Shown here in pieces: positions 41,868 to 46,563 of a DNA stretch of 46,563 nt; the first letter of the stretch is position 1; each line of letters opens with the position of its first letter. Below the pieces are notes generated by a model. That model did no database searches and was not told where the DNA came from. It saw nothing but the letters and a program-made list of their open reading frames with translations. The position numbers and the translations under genes were made by a program. The stretch is from Shimwellia pseudoproteus (GTDB lineage: Bacteria > Pseudomonadota > Gammaproteobacteria > Enterobacterales > Enterobacteriaceae). Location: the NCBI RefSeq assembly GCF_016415625.1, contig NZ_WBXP01000030.1:1-46563 (forward strand), in the 5' to 3' direction.

Positions 41868-42809
41868 ATGTTAGACAAAGTATTAAGAATTGCCACTCGC
41901 CAGAGCCCTCTTGCATTATGGCAGGCGGAATACGTCAAAACGCGCCTGGAAGCTAGCCACCCAACGCTGACGGTGGAGCTGGTCCCCATGGTCACCCGTG
42001 GTGATATTATCCTCGATACCCCGCTGGCCAAAGTGGGGGGCAAGGGGCTGTTCGTCAAAGAACTGGAACATGCCCTGCTGGATGGCCGTGCAGACATCGC
42101 GGTTCACTCAATGAAAGATGTGCCGGTGTCCTTTCCGCAAGGGCTGGGGCTGGTAACAATCTGCGAGCGGGAAGATCCGCGCGATGCGTTTGTCTCTCAT
42201 GATTACGCCAACCTGGATGCGCTGCCTGCGGGTAGCATTGTCGGCACCTCCAGCCTGCGCCGCCAGTGCCAGATTGCCGCCCGCCGCCCGGACCTGATTA
42301 TTCGTTCACTGCGCGGTAACGTCGGCACCCGGCTCAGTAAGCTGGATAACGGCGAGTATCACGCCATTATTCTCGCCGCCGCCGGGCTGAAACGCCTCGG
42401 GCTGGAATCCCGTATTCGTTCATTACTCTCCCCGGAAGAGTCTCTGCCTGCGGTGGGCCAGGGCGCGGTGGGCATTGAGTGCCGGCTGGATGATCACAAC
42501 ACCCGGGATTTACTGGCGGTATTGAATCACGATGCCACCGCTACCCGGGTCACCGCCGAACGCGCCATGAATATTCGCCTGGAAGGGGGATGCCAGGTGC
42601 CAATTGGCAGCTATGCTGAACTGCAGGGGAATGAAATCTGGCTGCGCGCCCTGGTGGGTTCACCAGACGGTAGTGTGATGATCCGCGGTGAGCGTCGCGG
42701 GCCAGCGGCGCAGGCCGAAGCCCTGGGGATTGACCTGGCAGACGAACTGCTGGCCAACGGCGCCCGGGATATATTGGCCGCGCTATCGGACGGAGAAACA
42801 TCCGCATGA
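41868..42809 (+). CDS. hemC: porphobilinogen deaminase (hydroxymethylbilane synthase)
   Basis: HemC joins four porphobilinogens into hydroxymethylbilane. It is 313 aa, the E. coli length. The dipyrromethane cofactor Cys is in [16 protein letters not shown] near 242; substrate-binding [13 protein letters not shown] (11-23), [12 protein letters not shown] near 83 and [18 protein letters not shown] near 127 are present. It is divergent from cyaA and heads the hemCDXY operon. Confidence 0.98.
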   Translation: MLDKVLRIATRQSPLALWQAEYVKTRLEASHPTLTVELVPMVTRGDIILDTPLAKVGGKGLFVKELEHALLDGRADIAVHSMKDVPVSFPQGLGLVTICEREDPRDAFVSHDYANLDALPAGSIVGTSSLRRQCQIAARRPDLIIRSLRGNVGTRLSKLDNGEYHAIILAAAGLKRLGLESRIRSLLSPEESLPAVGQGAVGIECRLDDHNTRDLLAVLNHDATATRVTAERAMNIRLEGGCQVPIGSYAELQGNEIWLRALVGSPDGSVMIRGERRGPAAQAEALGIDLADELLANGARDILAALSDGETSA

Positions 42810-43552
42810 GTATTCTGGTCACCCGCCCTTCTCCTGCCGGAGAGCAACTGGTCGCGCGCCTGCGCATCCTGGGGCGGGAGGCCTGGCATTTTCCACTCAT
42901 TGAATTCTCACCGGGCCGTGAACTGGCTGGCCTGCCCGCCGCCCTGGCCGGGCTGGCGCCGGGCGATCTCGGATTTGTCCTGTCACAACATGCGGTAGAG
43001 TACGCGCGCGGTGAACTTACCCGCCGTGGCCTGGCGTGGCCTGCTCAGGTTAACTGGTTTGCCATCGGCAGAACCACCGCCCTGGCCTTTCACCGGGTCA
43101 GCGGGCTGGACATTCACTACCCACAGGATCGGGAAATCAGTGAAGTCTTGCTACAATTACCTGAATTACAAAATATTGCCGGTAAACGCGCGCTCATTTT
43201 GCGCGGTAATGGCGGCCGCGAATTGCTGGGGAACACCCTGGCAACCCGCGGGGCGCATGTCACCTGGTGCGAATGCTATCAGCGCAGCCCAAAATGCTAT
43301 AACGGCGCAGAAGAGGCTTACCGCTGGCAACAGCATGGCGTAAGCACCCTGATCGTCACCAGTGGCGAAATGCTGCGCCAGCTTTATACGCTCACACCGG
43401 AATGGTACCGGGCGGACTGGTTGCTGGCCTGTCAGTTGGTTGTGGTCAGCGAGCGCCTGGCCTGCCTGGCCCGGGAGCTGGGCTGGCATGATATTTATGT
43501 CGCCGACAATGCGGACAATGATGCGCTATTGCGCGCGTTACCATCACAGTAA
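42806..43552 (+). CDS. hemD: uroporphyrinogen-III synthase
   Basis: HemD cyclises hydroxymethylbilane with inversion of ring D to uroporphyrinogen III. It is 248 aa (246 in E. coli). The sequence is poorly conserved in the family, but [14 protein letters not shown] (2-15), [11 protein letters not shown] near 131 and [11 protein letters not shown] near 181 are typical. Its ATG overlaps the hemC TGA by 4 bp, so translation is coupled. Confidence 0.96.
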   Translation: MSILVTRPSPAGEQLVARLRILGREAWHFPLIEFSPGRELAGLPAALAGLAPGDLGFVLSQHAVEYARGELTRRGLAWPAQVNWFAIGRTTALAFHRVSGLDIHYPQDREISEVLLQLPELQNIAGKRALILRGNGGRELLGNTLATRGAHVTWCECYQRSPKCYNGAEEAYRWQQHGVSTLIVTSGEMLRQLYTLTPEWYRADWLLACQLVVVSERLACLARELGWHDIYVADNADNDALLRALPSQ

Positions 43553-43567
43553 CTATGGGATGTCAGA

Positions 43568-44842
43568 ATGACGGAACAACAAAAAGAGCCCTCTGCCGGG
43601 GTTGAAGAAACCACCACTGCCGTGGGGTCATCAGCCGCAAAAACAAAAAAAAATGCTGCCCCTACGACACCTGCAGCAAAATCCTCCCGTAACGGCATGG
43701 CCGGTATCGCCCTGGGCGCCATTGCTATCGCCATCGCGCTGGCGGCTGGCGTCAGTTTATATACATGGGGGAAACACCAGGCGTCATCACAGCTGGCGAC
43801 CAACGATACACTCAGTAGCCAGCTGGCCGCCCTGCAACAACAGCAAAAGCAGCAGCAGGAGACCTTTAACACCCTGCTCAGCCAGCAAGCTACACAGCTG
43901 GCCGCCGCCAACACCGCCCGGGATCAGCTCGCCAAAGCGTTGAACGACGTGCAACAAAAAGTGGCGATGATCTCCGGCAGCGATGCCAAAACCTGGCTGC
44001 TGGCCCAGTCGGACTTTCTGGTCAAACTGGCGGGCAGGAAACTGTGGAGCGATCAGGACGTGACCACCGCGGCGGCGTTGCTGAAAAGCGCGGATGCCAG
44101 CCTGGCGGACATGAATGATCCGAGCCTGATCGGTGCGCGCCGGGCGATTACCGAAGATATCGCCACCCTCTCCACCCTGACGCAGGTCGACTATGACGGC
44201 ATTATTCTGAAGCTCAATCAGTTGACCAATCAGGTCGATAACCTGCACCTGGCCGACAACAATACTGATGATTCACCGATGGATTCCGACGGTACCGAGC
44301 TTTCCAGTTCGCTGACCGAGTGGCGCCAGAATCTGATGAAAAGCTGGGACAGCTTTATGGATAGCTTTATTACCATTCGCCGCCGGGATGAAACCGCCGT
44401 GCCGCTGCTGGCGCCTAACCAGGACATCTACCTGCGGGAAAATATCCGTTCACGTCTGCTGATTGCCGTCCAGGCCGTCCCCCGCCACCAGAACGATGTC
44501 TATAAACAGTCGCTGGAAAATGTCGCCACCTGGGTACGTGCCTACTATGACACTGATGATGCCAGCACCCGCGCCTTCCTCGAAGAGCTGGATACCCTGA
44601 GCCAGCAGAACATCACCATGGATGTTCCCGACGCCCTGAAAAGCCAGCCCATTCTTGAAAAACTGGTGCAAACCCGGGTACGCAACCTGATGGCCCAGCC
44701 GTCCAGCGCCTCCGCAGCCCCGGCACAGGCCCATAGCGCGCCGGCGCCGGAAAGTACCCCTGCCGGGAAACCCGACGCTGCCGCGCCTGCACCTGCTCCG
44801 GCAGCCACGCCCGCAGCGCCTGCTGCCGCTCAGGGAGAGTAA
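43568..44842 (+). CDS. hemX: HemX, putative uroporphyrinogen-III C-methyltransferase-like membrane protein
   Basis: HemX is an inner-membrane protein of the haem operon; methyltransferase activity was once proposed but no SAM motif is visible. It is 424 aa against 393 in E. coli. A Lys/Ala-rich cytoplasmic N-terminus (1-38) is followed by one membrane segment (about 43-63), then a Gln-rich coiled coil (about 75-135) and a periplasmic helical domain. The last 55 residues are Ala/Pro-rich low complexity, which accounts for much of the extra length. Confidence 0.93.
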   Translation: MTEQQKEPSAGVEETTTAVGSSAAKTKKNAAPTTPAAKSSRNGMAGIALGAIAIAIALAAGVSLYTWGKHQASSQLATNDTLSSQLAALQQQQKQQQETFNTLLSQQATQLAAANTARDQLAKALNDVQQKVAMISGSDAKTWLLAQSDFLVKLAGRKLWSDQDVTTAAALLKSADASLADMNDPSLIGARRAITEDIATLSTLTQVDYDGIILKLNQLTNQVDNLHLADNNTDDSPMDSDGTELSSSLTEWRQNLMKSWDSFMDSFITIRRRDETAVPLLAPNQDIYLRENIRSRLLIAVQAVPRHQNDVYKQSLENVATWVRAYYDTDDASTRAFLEELDTLSQQNITMDVPDALKSQPILEKLVQTRVRNLMAQPSSASAAPAQAHSAPAPESTPAGKPDAAAPAPAPAATPAAPAAAQGE

Positions 44843-44844
44843 TC

Positions 44845-46041
44845 ATGATCAAAGTCCTGTTACTCTTCTTATTGTTGATTGCCGGTATCGTACTGGGGCC
44901 GATGCTGGCGGGCCACCAGGGTTATGTGCTGATCCAGACCGATAACTACAACGTGGAAACCAGTGTCACCGGGCTGGTGATCATTCTGGTGCTGAGCCTG
45001 GTGGTGCTGTTTGCCCTTGAGTGGCTGCTGCGGCGGATCTTCCGTACCGGCGCCCGCACCCACGGTTGGTTTATGGGCCGCAAACGCACCCGCGCCCGCA
45101 AACAAACCGGCCAGGCACTGTTAAAACTGGCGGAAGGCGATTACCAGCAGGTTGAAAAACTGATGAGTAAAAACGCCGACCACGCCGAACAACCCGTGGT
45201 GAACTACCTGCTGGCCGCAGAAGCCGCGCAACAGCGTGGTGACGAGATGCGCGCTAATCAGCATCTGGAGCGCGCCGCAGAACTGGCGGATAACGACCAG
45301 ATCCCGGTAGAGATTACCCGGGTTCGTCTGCAATTGGCCCGTAATGAAAACCATGCGGCCCGCCGCGGGGTCGATAAGTTACTGGAAGTCACCCCCCGCC
45401 ACCCGGAGGTTCTGCGTCTGGCAGAACAAGCGTATATCCGCACCGGCGCCTGGAGTGCGCTGCTGGATATTATCCCGTCGATGGAAAAAGCACAGCTGGG
45501 CGATGAGCAACACCGCGATGCGCTGCGCCAGCAGGCGTGGATAGGCATCATGGAGCAACTCATGGCCGAACAGGGCAGCGAAGGGCTCAACCTGTGGTGG
45601 AAAAATCAGAGCCGTAAGACACGCCAGCAGACTGATTTGCAGGTCGCCATGGCAGACCATCTGATCGAGTGCAATGATCACCAGAGCGCCCAGCAGATTA
45701 TCCTTGATGGCCTGAAACACCAGTATGATGACCGCCTGGTCATGCTGATGCCGAAGCTGAAATCTGATAATCCACAACAGCTGGAAAAAGCGCTGCGCCA
45801 GCGGCTGAAAGCCGATGAGCACAACCCGCTGCTGTGGAGCACCCTTGGCCAGTTACTGATGAAGCACGGTGAATGGCAAGAGGCGACCGTCGCGTTTCGC
45901 GCGGCGCTGAAGCTGCGCCCGGATGCTTATGACTACGCCTGGCTGGCGGATGCCCTTGACCGGCAGAACCAGCCGGAAGAGGCCGCGACCATGCGCCGAG
46001 ATGGGTTATTGCTCACCCTGAAGAATGAAAACCCCTCCTGA
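44845..46041 (+). CDS. hemY: HemY, TPR-containing haem operon membrane protein
   Basis: HemY is an inner-membrane protein conserved with the haem genes of gammaproteobacteria; it is not the Bacillus HemY oxidase. It is 398 aa, as in E. coli. Two N-terminal membrane segments (about 1-22 and 42-65) are followed by a basic stretch (RKRTRARKQ near 78) and a tetratricopeptide-like helical domain to the C-terminus. It starts 2 bp after hemX and ends the operon. Confidence 0.95.
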   Translation: MIKVLLLFLLLIAGIVLGPMLAGHQGYVLIQTDNYNVETSVTGLVIILVLSLVVLFALEWLLRRIFRTGARTHGWFMGRKRTRARKQTGQALLKLAEGDYQQVEKLMSKNADHAEQPVVNYLLAAEAAQQRGDEMRANQHLERAAELADNDQIPVEITRVRLQLARNENHAARRGVDKLLEVTPRHPEVLRLAEQAYIRTGAWSALLDIIPSMEKAQLGDEQHRDALRQQAWIGIMEQLMAEQGSEGLNLWWKNQSRKTRQQTDLQVAMADHLIECNDHQSAQQIILDGLKHQYDDRLVMLMPKLKSDNPQQLEKALRQRLKADEHNPLLWSTLGQLLMKHGEWQEATVAFRAALKLRPDAYDYAWLADALDRQNQPEEAATMRRDGLLLTLKNENPS

Positions 46042-46060
46042 ACGACAGGAGCTGAGCAGT

Positions 46061-46090
46061 AAAAAGGCGAACATCGGTTCGCCTTTTTTT
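46061..46090 (+). terminator. hemCDXY rho-independent terminator
   Basis: GGCGAAC (46066-46072) pairs with GTTCGCC (46077-46083), with flanking A and T tracts that extend the stem. It lies 20 bp after hemY. Confidence 0.92.
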
Positions 46091-46124
46091 ATGCCGCAAT
46101 TCCCGCCCTGCCGCCGCTGACCAT

Positions 46125-46325
46125 AAAAAAACGCCCGCTAATAAGCGGGCGTTGAAACAGGTCATTCAGACAACAAAGGTGCTTCACTCAACGTTGTGTC
46201 CATGGTGTTTGATGAGGCGTTAGCGACATCTCTCTGGTGGACGATAAGCACCGTAAACAGCTCTGCGTCATTCCTGGGCATTATGAGGCGTTACCGCGAA
46301 CATAAAAAATGGAATGAGCATCTAC
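46125..46325 (-). ncRNA. glmZ: small RNA GlmZ
   Basis: On the minus strand about 201 nt match E. coli GlmZ (SraJ/RyiA, about 207 nt) nearly throughout. The 5' end is GTAGATGCTCATTCC at 46325; the central segment holds TGACGCAGAGC and TTTACGGTGCTTATCGTCCA; the 3' part holds the glmS-pairing stretch and GACACAACGTTGAGTGAAGC. GlmZ with Hfq activates glmS translation; RapZ and RNase E cleave it unless GlmY titrates RapZ. It ends in a terminator with a 9-bp stem (46131-46139 with 46144-46152) and a T run (46125-46131). Its place beside hemY is the same as in E. coli, but aslA is absent. Confidence 0.93.
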
Positions 46326-46337
46326 CCGCGTATTATT

Positions 46338-46353
46338 GCACTTTGCGTGCCAG
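46338..46353 (-). promoter_or_regulatory. sigma-54-type promoter of glmZ
   Basis: On the minus strand TGGCAC-N5-GTGC is a near-consensus -24/-12 element with GG and GC correctly spaced. It places the start within one or two bases of the expected GlmZ 5' end near 46325. An AATAAT/TAATAC stretch that could serve as a sigma-70 -10 overlaps it. In several enterobacteria glmZ is known to be sigma-54/GlrR dependent, unlike E. coli K-12, where it is sigma-70 driven. Confidence 0.7.
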
Positions 46354-46465
46354 TCTTACAGCCGATTTGTAAAAAATAAATACCGCTTAAATTCATTATC
46401 TTAGCACCGGGATCTCCCCTGGCCGGGGCGGGCACCGGGCTGTGCGCCGGTAAATTGTCGCTGGC

Positions 46466-46563
46466 GGCTTTGTTGAATAAATCGAACTTTTAGCCGAAAT
46501 TAGGATCAGATCACCACACTCCTGACCCTGTAGCGACATCCTGTGACAAAGCAAAAGTTCAAA
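46466..46563 (+). mobile_element. IS903-type insertion sequence (IS5 family), left end, cut by window edge
   Basis: From 46466 the 18-bp terminal repeat GGCTTTGTTGAATAAATC of IS903 is present, followed by TCGAACTTTT-type sequence and a transposase start at element position 78, as I remember for IS903. About 80 bp upstream of the start differ in places from IS903 itself, so this is a relative. The rest lies beyond the window. The 9 bp before it (GTCGCTGGC, 46457-46465) would be the target duplication if a copy follows the other end. Confidence 0.88.
46543..46563 (+). CDS. IS5-family transposase, N-terminal fragment (window edge)
   Basis: A GTG start gives VTKQKFK before the window ends; IS903 transposase begins with a very similar AKQKFK sequence at the same distance from the element end. 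Only seven codons are visible, so identity rests on the flanking inverted repeat. Confidence 0.6.

Noticed and set aside
46211-46296. Direct repeat ATGAGGCGTTA(G/C)CG, two copies 71 bp apart, as a mobile or CRISPR-like repeat
   Set aside because: Both copies are internal to GlmZ, whose E. coli homologue has the same GCCTCAT repeats; there is no array.
46153-46465. Possible tRNA gene between hemY and the IS
   Set aside because: No T-loop GGTTCGA-type motif or acceptor pairing is visible; the segment is explained by GlmZ and its promoter.

Overview
This window is a chromosomal segment of an enterobacterium (Enterobacteriaceae, moderately GC-rich). Nearly every protein matches its Escherichia coli K-12 counterpart in length and sequence, and gene order follows the E. 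coli 85-86 min region read backwards, from an rRNA operon promoter (rrnA position) through hemG-trkH to hemCDXY. The genus cannot be fixed from this stretch. No phage, plasmid, CRISPR or defence gene is present. The only mobile DNA is the end of an IS903-type insertion sequence at the right edge.

Layout. 1-283: leader and tandem P1/P2 promoters of an rRNA operon that reads out of the window to the left. 284-4269 (-): pepQ-yigZ-trkH-hemG. 4454-7817 (+): the fatty-acid oxidation operon fadBA, with a perfect FadR operator. 7961-10191 (-): fre and ubiD, divergent from rfaH (+). 10868-17890 (-): tatD, tatABC, then ubiB-ubiJ-ubiE and rmuC. 18032-23432: udp (-) and dlhH (+) diverge across a CRP/CytR-like control region; metE (-) and metR (+) diverge across tandem MetJ boxes. 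23317-29897 (-): bioP(yigM)-yigL-pldB, rhtC, recQ and pldA; the rhtB gene that E. coli has between rhtC and pldB is missing. 30068-31489 (+): yigI and rarD. 31559-35008 (-): corA with its leader peptide corL, and SOS-controlled uvrD. 35075-38456 (-): lptM-dapF-yigA-xerC-yigB, tightly overlapped. 38697-41578: cyaY (+) convergent with cyaA (-). 41868-46041 (+): hemCDXY. 46125-46325 (-): the small RNA GlmZ, not represented by any ORF. 46466-end: IS903-type element.

How the genes work together. hemC, hemD and hemG are tetrapyrrole/haem steps; ubiB, ubiD, ubiE and ubiJ make ubiquinone; tatABC exports folded proteins; fadBA and fre serve fatty-acid oxidation and flavin reduction; metE/metR and bioP serve methionine and biotin; pldA, pldB, lptM and rfaH act at the envelope; recQ, uvrD, xerC and rmuC act on DNA.

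The content is mostly conserved housekeeping. I found no convincing undescribed system. The points most worth a second look are regulatory: the IS903-type insertion about 140 bp upstream of glmZ, beside a sigma-54-like promoter and possibly inside a GlrR site; the corL/hairpin attenuator of corA; a conserved-looking 116-bp antisense overlap of metR and bioP; and the lineage-specific absence of rhtB, yigF/yigG and aslA/aslB from their usual places.
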